From: Nonomuraea candida
Lineage (GTDB): Bacteria; Actinomycetota; Actinomycetes; Streptosporangiales; Streptosporangiaceae
Direction: 5' to 3'
Length of the DNA: 64,000 bases
Assembly (NCBI RefSeq): GCF_000725485.1
Contig: NZ_KL647031.1
Coordinates: forward strand, 682,001 to 746,000
Made by a program: the position numbers and the translations under genes. The notes beneath the pieces are model-generated. The model was given only the letters and a program-made list of their open reading frames with translations. It was not told the origin of the DNA and ran no database searches. This document shows, in pieces, positions 35,052 to 44,101 of the stretch. Within the stretch, counting starts at the first letter, position 1; each line of letters opens with the position of its first letter.

Positions 35052-36935
35052 TCAGCCGCAGAGCTGGTCGAGGGACTCGGCCTCGCTGCTCTTCTGCGAG
35101 TTGCGGGTGGGCGTCTGCGTGGGCGCGGCGGCGCGGGTCGTCGCCGGCGTCGAGGCCGAGGCGGGCGCGCTGGGGGAGGCGCTCACGTTCGCGGTCTGCG
35201 CCTGGCGGGCCGGGCGCGTCGAGTTGATGATCGCCCGCTTCGTGGCCTGGCGGATCTTGGCCCAGTTCGCGTTGCCCGGGTAGAAGTGGGGCGGCACGAA
35301 CTGCAGGCTGGTGATCTTGGCGTCCTTGACCTTGAGCGCCAGGTCCATCAGCGGCTGCAGCAGGTCGCGGGGGATGTTCGTCTGGGCCGCCCGCTTGGCC
35401 GCGCCGGCCAGCTTGTTGAAGTTGGCCAGGATCACGGTCGGCGTGGCCTGCTGGGCGAAGGCGCCGATGACGCAGCGCTGGCGGGCCATCCGGGAGAAGT
35501 CGTCGCTGCCGACGCGGGAGCGGCCGTACCACAGGGCCTGCTCGCCGGTCAGCTTGCGGTCGCCGGCCCTGATCGTGCCGGCCGTGCCGTAGAGGCCGCC
35601 CCACTTGACGTCCTGCTCGACGTGGATGCGCAGGCCGCCGATGGCGTCGACCAGGTCGGCGAAGCCGTACATGTTCATCAGGGCGTAGTAGTCGATCTTC
35701 AGACCCAGGGTGTGGCCGATGGCGTCCATCAGGGCACGCGGGCCCTTGTTCCTGCCCCCCATGAGCTCGGGGTGGTCGTTGGCGTACTGCCAGACCTCGT
35801 TGAGCAGGCCGCCGTTGGGCAGCTCGGCCATGAAGCCGTTGGGGAACTGCTTGTGCAGCGGCGAGCTGGCGGGGAAGCGCACGTGCTGGAGGTTGCGCGG
35901 CAGGCTGAACAGCACCGTCGCGCCGGTCCTGACGTCCACGCTGGCCACGTTCATGCTGTCGGTGCGCACCCCGGTCCTGTTGCCGGCCGCGTCGCCGCCG
36001 ACCAGCAGGAAGTTCATCCGGTCCCGGCCGTTCCAGGGGTCCTCGGGGTTCTGGACCGTCTGCGGCACCTCCGGGTCGTGGTGGGTGGGGAAGATGCTGA
36101 ACGCGTCGCGCGCGCCCATGGCGACGTTGGCGGTCAGCGCGAACGGCGACATGACCGCCACGCACAACACGCCCACCACGATGCCGCTGACCACCTGGCC
36201 CTGCATGTTCAGCCGGCTCGGGCCGAGCACCACGTACGAGGTGACCAGCAGCGCGAACCAGGCCAGGGCGAGGATCGAGGTGACGGCGATGACGCCGACC
36301 ATCGCGCCGTCGCGGACCAGGAAGGTGGCGTTCGACAGGTCTCCGGCCACGGTCAGGCCGTAGGCCAGGAGCCCGAGCAGCAGCACCGCGTACACGCTGA
36401 TCAGCGCCAGCCCGGTACGGCGGTGCCCGGCCCGCAGGTGAGCGGCGCCGGGCACGACGGCTGACAGGGCGGTCCAGCCGAGCATCGAGGCGGTGGTGAG
36501 CGGCTTGGCGAAGCGCGGGGCGGCCGAGCCGGCGGGGCGGGGCTTCGGCGCGCGCGGCTTGGCGGCGCGCGGCCTGCCCTCTTCGCGGGACCGGGCGGGC
36601 TGGGCAGGCCGGGCGGATTGAGCGGACTGGGCGGACTGGGCGGGCCGGGTGGACCTGGCCGACTTGGACGACTTGCCCGGTTCGGTGGCCTGGGAACGGG
36701 GCGGTTCGCCCGGCTCCGCCGGCCCGGCCGGCGCGGCGGGCTTGGCCGGCTTGGCGTCCTGCCCGGCGGGCCGCGCGGGCTTGGCGTCCTGGCCGGCCGG
36801 TCGCGCGGACGGGCCGGACTGGCCGGACTGGGCCGGTCGGCCGGGCTTGGCGGGCTGTGCGGACGGGCGTGATCGTCGCGTGGGGCGCCGTTTCCTGCCT
36901 TCAGGCGTGCTGCCTACCCCATCGCGATTGTCCAC
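35052..36935 (-). CDS. LytR-CpsA-Psr (LCP) family cell-wall glycopolymer ligase
   Basis: 627 residues. The first 150 are low-complexity, rich in Ala/Pro/Lys with PAGQDAKPA repeats, and probably disordered in the cytoplasm. Four hydrophobic helices follow (residues about 155-270), then an extracellular LCP domain: NFLLVGGD, RTDSMNVASVD, SLPRN, LTGEQALWYGRSR and the arginine-rich RMARQR. LCP proteins attach teichoic-acid-like or arabinogalactan polymers to peptidoglycan. Several helices before the LCP domain are more than the usual one. GTG at 36935 follows AAGGAG. Confidence 0.92.
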   Translation of the reverse strand: MDNRDGVGSTPEGRKRRPTRRSRPSAQPAKPGRPAQSGQSGPSARPAGQDAKPARPAGQDAKPAKPAAPAGPAEPGEPPRSQATEPGKSSKSARSTRPAQSAQSAQSARPAQPARSREEGRPRAAKPRAPKPRPAGSAAPRFAKPLTTASMLGWTALSAVVPGAAHLRAGHRRTGLALISVYAVLLLGLLAYGLTVAGDLSNATFLVRDGAMVGVIAVTSILALAWFALLVTSYVVLGPSRLNMQGQVVSGIVVGVLCVAVMSPFALTANVAMGARDAFSIFPTHHDPEVPQTVQNPEDPWNGRDRMNFLLVGGDAAGNRTGVRTDSMNVASVDVRTGATVLFSLPRNLQHVRFPASSPLHKQFPNGFMAELPNGGLLNEVWQYANDHPELMGGRNKGPRALMDAIGHTLGLKIDYYALMNMYGFADLVDAIGGLRIHVEQDVKWGGLYGTAGTIRAGDRKLTGEQALWYGRSRVGSDDFSRMARQRCVIGAFAQQATPTVILANFNKLAGAAKRAAQTNIPRDLLQPLMDLALKVKDAKITSLQFVPPHFYPGNANWAKIRQATKRAIINSTRPARQAQTANVSASPSAPASASTPATTRAAAPTQTPTRNSQKSSEAESLDQLCG

Positions 36936-36959
36936 ACCCGGCTCCTTAAACGCCTACCA

Positions 36960-36979
36960 GGCAAAACCCGCGTTTTGCC
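36960..36979. terminator. Hairpin GGCAAAAC-CCGC-GTTTTGCC
   Basis: Perfect 8-bp stem, 4-base loop, located after the metallopeptidase stop and 25 bp upstream of the LCP start. It may end the metallopeptidase transcript or be a regulatory site for LCP. Confidence 0.45.
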
Positions 36980-37069
36980 CCCCGATCGGCACAAGATTGC
37001 CAGGATTCTAGCCCCCATACCTGGACATCAGAGACATGTGCCCAACCTGAGATGAACGCCACGGGACCA

Positions 37070-38587
37070 TCAGGAGACGGTCGAAGAGGGCGCCATCCAC
37101 GTGTTGCACTGGAATGTCTTGTTCTTCTGCCACCCCTGCCGGAACCACAGATTGTTGTTGACCGGCTTGCCGTGATCGCGCGGATAGCCCGGATGGTCGC
37201 CCACCCGTCCGTAGAAGTAGAACAGCTGCCCGCGCTGGGCCGTGCTCACCGGATACGACGCCGCCACCGACCGCATCCACATGCCGCCGAAGCAGGTGGC
37301 CTGCAGTTCGAGCCGGCGGCTGAGCGCCAGCTTGCCGCTCTGGCTGGTGGAGTCCAGCGTCGAGCGCCACCACGAGTCCATCAGGCCCGTGATGTTCTGC
37401 ACGTGGTGGCCGTACTCGTGGGCCATCATGCTGATGATGCCGCCGTGCCAGGAGATGATCTGGCCGTAGCCGAGCGCGTTGCCGTTGCCCCTGGCCATCG
37501 CCGAGGTGGAGGCGTAGATGGTGCTGTTGCGCGGGCAGTAGTACGGCACGATGCTGCCCGGCGAGGGATAGTCGCCGCACGCGCCCCGGCCCCGCCCCGA
37601 CACGATGGCGTAGTTGGGCGCCCTGAACTCGATGCCCTGCTTCTCCAGGATCGGCTTCCACGCCCGGTCCATGCACCTGCCGGTCTTCAGGATCAGCGCC
37701 TTGAGCCGGGCGTGGTCGTAGATGCTCACGTTCCCGGCCCGGCAGTTCAGCCTGGGCAGGGAGCCGGCCTTGTACATGGTGTTGTTCTTCAGGCTCGTGT
37801 TCAGCGTGACCTGGGGCGGCGGCTCGGGCTCCCTGGTCGGCTGCTGGGTGGGCCGCTGGGTCGGCTCCTCGTCGCGGGTCCTGGTGGGCACGGGCTCGGA
37901 GTCCCGGGTGGGCTCGGCCGAGGGGCCGTACGTCGGGATCGCCACCGGCGTCGTCGTGTCCGAGCCGCGCGAGCCGTCCAGCAGCGCCGCCCCGATCACG
38001 ATCAGCACGAACAGCGCCGCCAGCGAGCCGAACACGGCGCCGATCACCGCGATGGCGCCCGTCCCCGACTTCCTGCGCGGCGGGTGCTGCTGCCACTGCC
38101 GCGGCGGCATGGGCGGCGGCGGTGGCGGGGGCGGCGGGGGCTGGGGCGGCCGCTGATGGGGCTGCGCGTACGGGGGCTGCGCGTACGGGGGCTGCCCGTA
38201 CGGGGGCTGCCCGTGCGGCGGCTGCCCGTGCGGCGCCTGAGGGTGCGGAGGCTGCCCGTAGGGCGGCCGGCCGTACGGCGGCGCCTGAGGATGGGGCGGC
38301 TGCCCCTGAGGGGGCCCGTACGGCGGCTGCGGGAACGGATGGGGCGGCCCCTGGGGAGGCGCCGGCTGCGGGTACGGCTGTCCCTGCGGCGGCGCCGGCT
38401 GGGGGTGCGGCGGCCCGTGCGGCGGCCCTTGCGGCGGCGCCGGCGGCGGGGGCTGGGGCGGCTGCGGGTGCGGCGCGCCCTGCGGCTGCGGTTGCCGGTG
38501 ACCGGGCGGCGGCCAGGGCAGGGAGGGTGGCCTCTGTGGCTGGTGTGGCCCCTGTGGCGGCGGTGGGTATTGCCCGTTGCCTGTCAC
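37070..38587 (-). CDS. Membrane-anchored neutral zinc metallopeptidase (YpfJ-like)
   Basis: 505 residues. The first ~170 are a Pro/Gln/Gly-rich cytoplasmic tail full of [12 protein letters not shown] repeats; one transmembrane helix follows ([20 protein letters not shown]), then an outer peptidase domain of the YpfJ/zinicin type with HEYGHH as the zinc site and [10 protein letters not shown] downstream. Substrate unknown. GTG at 38587 has GGGGAG upstream. A proline-rich tail plus single helix is shared in style with the kinase at 6755-8749. Confidence 0.88.
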   Translation of the reverse strand: MTGNGQYPPPPQGPHQPQRPPSLPWPPPGHRQPQPQGAPHPQPPQPPPPAPPQGPPHGPPHPQPAPPQGQPYPQPAPPQGPPHPFPQPPYGPPQGQPPHPQAPPYGRPPYGQPPHPQAPHGQPPHGQPPYGQPPYAQPPYAQPHQRPPQPPPPPPPPPPMPPRQWQQHPPRRKSGTGAIAVIGAVFGSLAALFVLIVIGAALLDGSRGSDTTTPVAIPTYGPSAEPTRDSEPVPTRTRDEEPTQRPTQQPTREPEPPPQVTLNTSLKNNTMYKAGSLPRLNCRAGNVSIYDHARLKALILKTGRCMDRAWKPILEKQGIEFRAPNYAIVSGRGRGACGDYPSPGSIVPYYCPRNSTIYASTSAMARGNGNALGYGQIISWHGGIISMMAHEYGHHVQNITGLMDSWWRSTLDSTSQSGKLALSRRLELQATCFGGMWMRSVAASYPVSTAQRGQLFYFYGRVGDHPGYPRDHGKPVNNNLWFRQGWQKNKTFQCNTWMAPSSTVS

Positions 38588-38650
38588 CCTGTCTCCCCGA
38601 TCGCCCCGTCGTCCCTAATGCATGGCTTTGTGGGGCCACCAATCGGACCC

Positions 38651-38668
38651 TTGCCAAATTTGGGGCAA
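38651..38668. promoter_or_regulatory. TTGCCAAATTTGGGGCAA dyad
   Basis: An inner CCAAATTTGG palindrome (38654-38663) with TTGCC/GGCAA outer arms, in the divergent gap between the metallopeptidase and LysR genes. Candidate regulator site for the leftward promoter. Confidence 0.35.
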
Positions 38669-38747
38669 AAGCATACTGATTTATCACCCGTCACGGATGT
38701 AGCGGTGCTCGGTTACAGTCCGAAATCATTCGAGGTGATCTCCGCTA

Positions 38748-38764
38748 TCTCCCGGTCCGGGAGA
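38748..38764. promoter_or_regulatory. Perfect 17-bp palindrome before the LysR gene
   Basis: TCTCCCGG-T-CCGGGAGA with 8-bp arms, ending 25 bp upstream of the LysR ATG. LysR proteins usually bind a dyad at their own promoter, so autoregulation is likely. Confidence 0.5.
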
Positions 38765-38789
38765 CCGGCGTTGTCCTAGCTTCTTTGGC

Positions 38790-39659
38790 ATGAATCTCCA
38801 GCAGCTCCGCTATGTGGTCGCGACTGCGGAGCACCGCACCATGACCGACGCGGCCAGGTCGCTCTACATCGCGCAGCCTGCGCTCTCGCGCGCGATCCGC
38901 GATCTCGAGCGAGAGCTCGGCATGACGCTCTTCGCCCGTTCGGGTCGCGGGGTCGTCGTCACCGCACAGGGACGCCGGGTGGTCAAGCTGGCGAGAGAGG
39001 CACTCGACGCCGTACACGAGATCGAGGGCCTGTCCAACCAGAGCGCCGTCACCGAGGCGGAGCTCCGCATCGCCGCCACCCCCAGCCTGGAACCCGGCCT
39101 CGCAGGGCGGCTGCTGCCCGCCTACGCGGCCGACCATCCGGGCGTACGCGTGCACATCGTCCGCTGCGACGGCCGTGACGGCGTCGTCAGCGCCATCAGG
39201 GACCAGCGGGCCGACCTGGGCCTCACGGACCTGCCCGTGCCCACCGACCTCATCACCCATCCGCTCGAACGCCAGGAGATCGTGCTGATCTCCCCGCCCG
39301 GGCTCGAACTGCCCAACCCGGTGCCGATGGGCAGGCTGCACGGCATGCGCCTGGCACTGCCCGCCCGCGGCAGCATGCGGCGCAGGGAACTCGACGCGAT
39401 GTTCGGCAAGTACGCCGTCACCCCGGTGGTCGTGCTCGAGACCGACGAACGCAACGGCTGGCTCAACGCCGTGCGCAAGGGGCAGGCGTCGCTGCTGTGG
39501 TACCGCGGCATGGCCGAACAGGCCGGGCGCGCGGGCCTGGTGGTGCGCTCGCTCGACCCCGCGCTGCGCCGCGTCATAGCCGTCGTGCACGCCCGCCGCC
39601 GCCTGCCGCTCATCGCCCAGGACTTCCTGGCGACCGCGGAGAAGGGGACCGCCGCCTGA
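38790..39659 (+). CDS. LysR-family transcriptional regulator
   Basis: 289 residues with the LysR HTH (YVVATAEHRTMTDAARSLYIAQPALSRAI, here residues 8-37 in two parts) and a substrate-binding-like effector domain. It has no clear target: both neighbours point away or are convergent. No good ribosome-binding site precedes the ATG, so a leaderless or very short leader transcript is possible. The 17-bp palindrome upstream probably mediates autoregulation. Confidence 0.93.
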   Translation: MNLQQLRYVVATAEHRTMTDAARSLYIAQPALSRAIRDLERELGMTLFARSGRGVVVTAQGRRVVKLAREALDAVHEIEGLSNQSAVTEAELRIAATPSLEPGLAGRLLPAYAADHPGVRVHIVRCDGRDGVVSAIRDQRADLGLTDLPVPTDLITHPLERQEIVLISPPGLELPNPVPMGRLHGMRLALPARGSMRRRELDAMFGKYAVTPVVVLETDERNGWLNAVRKGQASLLWYRGMAEQAGRAGLVVRSLDPALRRVIAVVHARRRLPLIAQDFLATAEKGTAA

Positions 39660-39684
39660 CCTTTCGGGAACGATCCATTTCCTC

Positions 39685-41031
39685 TCAGCGGGCGACCGGC
39701 AGGGTCACCACGGCACGCAGGCCCGGCTCCGCGTCCTCCAGACGCACGCTGCCGCCGTGCGCCCGCACGGTCTCCCGCACGATCGCCAGCCCCAGCCCCG
39801 CCCCGCCCTCGTCCCGGCTGCGCCCGGAGTCGAGCCGGGTGAAGCGGTTGAAGACCCGCTCCCGGTCCTGCTCGGGGATGCCGGGGCCGTCGTCGGTGAC
39901 CGTGAGCACGCCGTCGGACGTCAGCGCCACCTCGATCGTGGAAGCGGTGTGGCGCGCGGCGTTGTCCATCAGGTTCGTCAGCACCCGGCTCAGGTCGAGG
40001 GCGTCACCGCGCACCACCACGGGGTCGCAGGCGGTCAGCCGGGCCTCGGCGTAGCGGTCCACGGTCTGGCGCACCACCTCGTCGAGGTCCACCGGCTCGC
40101 GCCGGGCGGGCACGCCGCCGCGCTCGTCGAGCCTGGCCAGCGCCAGCAGGTCCTCGGCCAGCCGGGACAGCCGCATGGTGTCCTCCAGCACGCCCTCGGC
40201 GGTCTCCTGCCAGTCCTGGCCGTCGGGGTGCCCGAGCGCCACTTCGAGCTGCAGCCTGATGCTGGCCAGCGGGCTGCGCAGCTCGTGCGCGGCGTCGGAG
40301 ACCAGCGCCCGCTGGCGCTGCTCGGCCTCCTCCAGCCGGGCCAGCATGTCGTTGAGCGTGGTGGCCAGCGAGTGCACCTCGTCACGCGACTGCGGCACCG
40401 GCAGCCGGCGCGACCTGGCGGTGTGCGTGATGTCCGCCGCGCCCCTGCGCAGCGCCGCGATCGGGCGCAGGGTGCGGCCGATCATCAGCCAGCTCGCCAC
40501 CGCCAGCAGCACGACCAGCGCCGGCGTGCCGACCAGCAGCACCCGGCCGGCCGTGCCCAGGCTGGTCTGGATCTCGCCGACCGGCCGGGCCGCCACCACC
40601 GTCTGGCCGCGGTCCGCGCTGAGCACGATGACCCGCAGGAACCCGGGGATGGCGTACGGCCGGCCGTCCAGCTCCGTCGCCTGCCCGTGCCTCAGCACCC
40701 TGGCCCGGTCCCCGGCGTCCAGCAGCGGCACCAGCCGGTCGGCCCCGTACGTGACGTGCGTGATCCGCCCGCGCGCGTCGATGACCTGCACGATCGTGCC
40801 GTCGTGGGTGGTGATCGGGCTGGTCAGCGTGCCCGCGTCGGCCGCCACCCGCACGGCCTGGGCCTGCTGCCTGGTGGACTCGTCGACGGTGTCCATCAGG
40901 GCGCGTTCGAGCACGCTCAGCAGCACCGAGGCCGACACGGCCAGCGCCAGCGCGAGCACCGCGGCGGCGGCCACCGTGAGCCGGAAACGCAGCCCCTGCC
41001 GCCGCCACCACAGCAGCGGGGAGTCAGCCAC
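39685..41031 (-). CDS. Sensor histidine kinase
   Basis: 448 residues: one helix near 18-42, an extracellular sensor of about 110 residues, a second helix near 165-185, HAMP, phosphoacceptor box SDAAHELRSPL, and the ATPase boxes NLMDNAARH, DDGPGIP and GAGLGLAIV. Its GTG start overlaps the response-regulator stop by 8 bp, so the pair is co-translated. Signal unknown; repeats shared with the LolA/ABC promoter suggest an envelope or drug signal. Confidence 0.93.
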   Translation of the reverse strand: MADSPLLWWRRQGLRFRLTVAAAAVLALALAVSASVLLSVLERALMDTVDESTRQQAQAVRVAADAGTLTSPITTHDGTIVQVIDARGRITHVTYGADRLVPLLDAGDRARVLRHGQATELDGRPYAIPGFLRVIVLSADRGQTVVAARPVGEIQTSLGTAGRVLLVGTPALVVLLAVASWLMIGRTLRPIAALRRGAADITHTARSRRLPVPQSRDEVHSLATTLNDMLARLEEAEQRQRALVSDAAHELRSPLASIRLQLEVALGHPDGQDWQETAEGVLEDTMRLSRLAEDLLALARLDERGGVPARREPVDLDEVVRQTVDRYAEARLTACDPVVVRGDALDLSRVLTNLMDNAARHTASTIEVALTSDGVLTVTDDGPGIPEQDRERVFNRFTRLDSGRSRDEGGAGLGLAIVRETVRAHGGSVRLEDAEPGLRAVVTLPVAR

Positions 41032-41698
41032 CGTCGCCCGCCAGCCGGTAGCCCGCGCCGCGCACGGTCTGCAGCGCGTTCCTGCCGAACGGGGCGTCGA
41101 TCTTGCGGCGCAGGTAGCCCACGTACACCTCGACCACGTTCGGGTCGGTGTCGAAGGTGTCCCACACGTGCTCCAGGATCTCCGACTTCGACACCACCTC
41201 GTCGCGCCGCCGCATCAGGTATTCCAGCAGCGCGAACTCCCGCGGCGTCAGCTCGACGGGGCTCTGCCCGCGCTCCACCCTGCGCCGGGCCGGGTCCAGC
41301 GACAGGTCGCCGGCCACCAGCACCGACGGCCGCCGGCCCGCGTCGCGCCGCATCAGCGCCCGCAGCCGGGCCACCAGCACCACGTACGAGAACGGCTTGG
41401 TCAGGTAGTCGTCGGCCCCGAGGTCGAGCCCGTCGGCCATGTCGTACTCGCCGTCCTTGGCCGACAGCATCAGGATCGGCACCCAGTTCTCCTCGGCGCG
41501 CAGCTGCTTGCACACGTTGTAGCCCGACAGCCTGGGCAGCATGATGTCGAGCACCACGACGTCGTAGTCGCCGTTCCTGGCCGCGTGCAGCCCCTCCTCG
41601 CCGTCGTGGGCGAGATCGACGGCGAAGCCCTCGGCCTGGAGCCCGCGCTGCAACGCCGCAGCCATCCGCCGTTCGTCCTCGACGACAAGTACTCTCAT
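41024..41698 (-). CDS. OmpR/PhoB-family response regulator
   Basis: 224 residues: receiver domain with acidic pocket VEDE, phospho-acceptor Asp in VVVLDIMLP (about residue 51) and Lys in LTKPF; C-terminal winged helix with LTPREFALLEYL and VYVGYLRRKI. Such proteins bind direct repeats with about one helical turn spacing, and repeats of that type occur directly upstream of this gene and upstream of the LolA/ABC operon. Confidence 0.94.
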   Translation of the reverse strand: MRVLVVEDERRMAAALQRGLQAEGFAVDLAHDGEEGLHAARNGDYDVVVLDIMLPRLSGYNVCKQLRAEENWVPILMLSAKDGEYDMADGLDLGADDYLTKPFSYVVLVARLRALMRRDAGRRPSVLVAGDLSLDPARRRVERGQSPVELTPREFALLEYLMRRRDEVVSKSEILEHVWDTFDTDPNVVEVYVGYLRRKIDAPFGRNALQTVRGAGYRLAGDGG

Positions 41699-41720
41699 GT
41701 GGCGATTCTCCCGTCCTTCT

Positions 41721-41747
41721 GCTGAGACGACGCTGAGAAGGCTGAGA
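41721..41747. promoter_or_regulatory. Three GCTGAGA direct repeats before the response-regulator gene
   Basis: GCTGAGA at 41721, 41732 and 41741 (TCTCAGC on the coding strand), spaced 11 and 9 bp. They lie 22-49 bp upstream of the response-regulator ATG, a likely autoregulatory site for an OmpR-type protein. Confidence 0.55.
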
Positions 41748-41753
41748 GCGGTC

Positions 41754-42749
41754 TCAGACCTCGGCGCGCGCCCGCGCCGCCCTGCGGTATTCGCCGGGCG
41801 GCATCCCGTACGCCGCCTTGAACGTGCGGTTGAAGAACGCCGCGTCCACGAACCCCCAGCGCGCGGCCACGTCGGCGACGCTGACCCCGGCCAGGCGGGG
41901 GTCTTCGAGGTCGGCCCGGCAGCGCTCCAGCCGCTGGCCGCGCACGTATTCGCTGATGGTCTGCCCCTCGGGCCGGAAGATCTGGTGCAGGTGGCGCACC
42001 GAGATGTTGCAGGCGGCGGCGATCGAGGACGGGGTCAGCCCCGGCCGGCCGAGATGCCGGCGCACGTGCTCCTTGACCTCCCTGACGAGCGCCTGCCGCC
42101 GCGTGCCGGCCGGCACCGCGTCGCCGGCGCCGATCGCGCCCGCCAGCCAGACCGTGGCCAGCTCGACCGCCACCCACCCCAGCGGGCCGTCGTCGGCGGC
42201 CCCGAGCCGGGAGCCCTCCCGCACGAGGCCGTGCATGAACTGGGCGAGCAGCGCCGCCGGCCCCTCGCGCGCCGGCAGCGGCCGCACCACGTGGTCGCGC
42301 AGCCGCTGCTCGGGCAGGGGCAGCGCGTCGCGGGGGAGCTGGAGGGTGATCATGTGGGTGAGGCCGTCGTCGCCGCCGGCGGAGTCGACGTCGAACGGCC
42401 GGGAGGTGTCGGTCAGCACCAGGTCGCCCGGCGCGACCCGGGCGCGCGAGCGCCCCTGCTCGACCTGTAACGACCCGGAGCACAGCAGCGTCACCCACCA
42501 CTGCTCCGGGTCGGAGCGGCGGATCAGCCGCGGGGTGCGGACCGAGCGCTGGTCGGCGTAGCTCGGCGCGGACGCCGTCACCCGGCCCAGCTCCTTGACC
42601 GCGATGGCGGCGCGGAAGTCGGGCGCGTGCGCGCTGCTGAGGTCGGTGGGGACCAGTTGCCGCGCGGTCAGGTCGCACCACCACTGGAACCGCTCGGCGG
42701 CCGGCACATCCGTGCTGCGTAGCTCGATCACCTGTCTCCTCGACGTCAT
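41754..42749 (-). CDS. AraC-family transcriptional regulator
   Basis: 331 residues with an N-terminal AraC-binding-like cupin region (QWWVTLLCSGSLQVEQG, DLVLTDTSRPFDV) and two C-terminal helix-turn-helix motifs (TPSSIAAACNISVRHLHQIF; VSVADVAARWGFVDAAFFNRTF). ATG at 42749 is preferred; a GTG at 42761 is also in frame. It sits between the two-component genes and the LolA/ABC operon, divergent from the latter. Target and effector unknown. Confidence 0.92.
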   Translation of the reverse strand: MTSRRQVIELRSTDVPAAERFQWWCDLTARQLVPTDLSSAHAPDFRAAIAVKELGRVTASAPSYADQRSVRTPRLIRRSDPEQWWVTLLCSGSLQVEQGRSRARVAPGDLVLTDTSRPFDVDSAGGDDGLTHMITLQLPRDALPLPEQRLRDHVVRPLPAREGPAALLAQFMHGLVREGSRLGAADDGPLGWVAVELATVWLAGAIGAGDAVPAGTRRQALVREVKEHVRRHLGRPGLTPSSIAAACNISVRHLHQIFRPEGQTISEYVRGQRLERCRADLEDPRLAGVSVADVAARWGFVDAAFFNRTFKAAYGMPPGEYRRAARARAEV

Positions 42750-42826
42750 CTCGCCTGGCACTCCATCATCCCCCGCCCGGCGGCCGCTCGCCCGTACCGG
42801 CGCCCACCAGGGGGAACGCGGCCGGC

Positions 42827-42852
42827 CTGAGAGCCGTCTCAGACTGTCTCAG
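42827..42852. promoter_or_regulatory. GTCTCAG direct repeats before the LolA/ABC operon
   Basis: GTCTCAG at 42836-42842 and 42846-42852, exactly 10 bp apart, with an inverted CTGAGAG at 42827-42833. The same hexamer TCTCAG is repeated before the response-regulator gene. Candidate activator site 59-84 bp upstream of the LolA-like start. Confidence 0.55.
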
Positions 42853-42910
42853 GCCCGCCACAGGAAGCATGCCGCAGGCTTTGGGCATCGACATACCGTT
42901 AAGGAGTGAG

Positions 42911-44101
42911 ATGCGAAGAGGCACGTTCGTGAGGTGGGGAGTCCCGATCGCGGCGGCGGCCGTGATCGGAGCCGCGATCGGCGCCGGCCCCGTGATCGCC
43001 GCGGTGCGAGGCGAGCCCGTGCTGCCCGAGCGCTCGGCCGAGCAACTGCTCGCCGACGCCGTGGCGGCGACCGGCAAGGACGGCGGCCTGCCGCCGATGT
43101 CCGGCACGGTGCAGCAGACGGCCTCACTCGGCCTGCCCGCGCTGCCGCAGACCGGCTCGGCCTCGCCGCTGAGCCTGCTGTCCGGCTCGCACGAGGTCAA
43201 GGTCTGGTACGGCGCCGCCGACAAGCTGCGGGTGGCCATGCCGACCCAGCTCAACGAGACCAACCTGATACTCAACGGCGGCCAGGCGTGGTACTGGGAC
43301 AGCGCCACCAACACCGCCACCAAGCTGACCGTCAAGCCCGGCACCCGCCCGGCCGGCACGTCCACCCCGGTGCCCCAGCCGGCCGACCTGACCCCGCAGC
43401 AGGTCGCCGCGCGGGTGCTGGCCAACACCGGCGAGCACACCGCGGTCCGGGTGATCAACACCGCCCAGGTGGCCGGCCGCCCGGTCTACCAGCTCGTGCT
43501 GGCGCCCAAGGACGACGGCTCCCTGGTGCAGGAGATCCGGATCGCCCTCGACGGCGAGACGTACGTCCCGCTCCAGGTCCAGGTGTACGCCAGGGGCTCG
43601 GCCGAGCCGGCCTACCAGGTCGGCTTCACCCAGGTGACGTTCACGCCGCCGGCGGAGGAGAACTTCGCCTTCACCCCGCCCGCGGGCGCCAAGGTGGAGG
43701 AGCGCACGCTCGGCGCGGACGGCATCGGGCAGCGCGCCGAGGAGCGCGCCGAGCACGCAAAGGACGTGGCGGGCGACCTGAAGGTCGTCGGCGACGGCTG
43801 GACGAGCGTGGCCGTCGTGCCGTTCTCCCTGGCCGACCTGACGGCCGCGGCGAACGGGCAGAGCGGACAGAACGGGCAGAGCGGGCCGGCCGGGGACGGC
43901 GGCGACCGCTTCGGCGGCGAGGGCGACCCGAGGGCGCTGCTGGACAGCGTGCTCAAGTCCGCCACCCCGGTGAGCGGCACGTGGGGCTCCGGCAAGCTGA
44001 TCAAGACCAAGCTCGTCACGGCCCTGCTGACCGACGACGGCCGGCTGCTGGTCGGCGCGGTCACCCCGGAGGAGATCGTCAAGGCGGCGGGCGTCAGGTG
44101 A
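42911..44101 (+). CDS. LolA-like envelope protein with signal anchor
   Basis: 396 residues. Hydrophobic N-terminus (VPIAAAAVIGAAIGAGPV) without a lipobox, so a signal peptide or anchor. The rest resembles LolA/DUF2092 half-barrel lipid-binding proteins: VWYGAADKLRVAMP, ILNGGQAWYWDS, VYQLVLAPKDD, VQVYARGSAEPAYQV. A Gly/Gln/Ser-rich stretch (NGQSGQNGQSGPAG) breaks the C-terminal part. AAGGAG lies just before the ATG. The stop overlaps the following ABC ATPase start (GTGA). In Gram-positive relatives such proteins may pass lipids or lipoproteins to the surface; the ABC partners here support an export role (inference). Confidence 0.78.
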   Translation: MRRGTFVRWGVPIAAAAVIGAAIGAGPVIAAVRGEPVLPERSAEQLLADAVAATGKDGGLPPMSGTVQQTASLGLPALPQTGSASPLSLLSGSHEVKVWYGAADKLRVAMPTQLNETNLILNGGQAWYWDSATNTATKLTVKPGTRPAGTSTPVPQPADLTPQQVAARVLANTGEHTAVRVINTAQVAGRPVYQLVLAPKDDGSLVQEIRIALDGETYVPLQVQVYARGSAEPAYQVGFTQVTFTPPAEENFAFTPPAGAKVEERTLGADGIGQRAEERAEHAKDVAGDLKVVGDGWTSVAVVPFSLADLTAAANGQSGQNGQSGPAGDGGDRFGGEGDPRALLDSVLKSATPVSGTWGSGKLIKTKLVTALLTDDGRLLVGAVTPEEIVKAAGVR

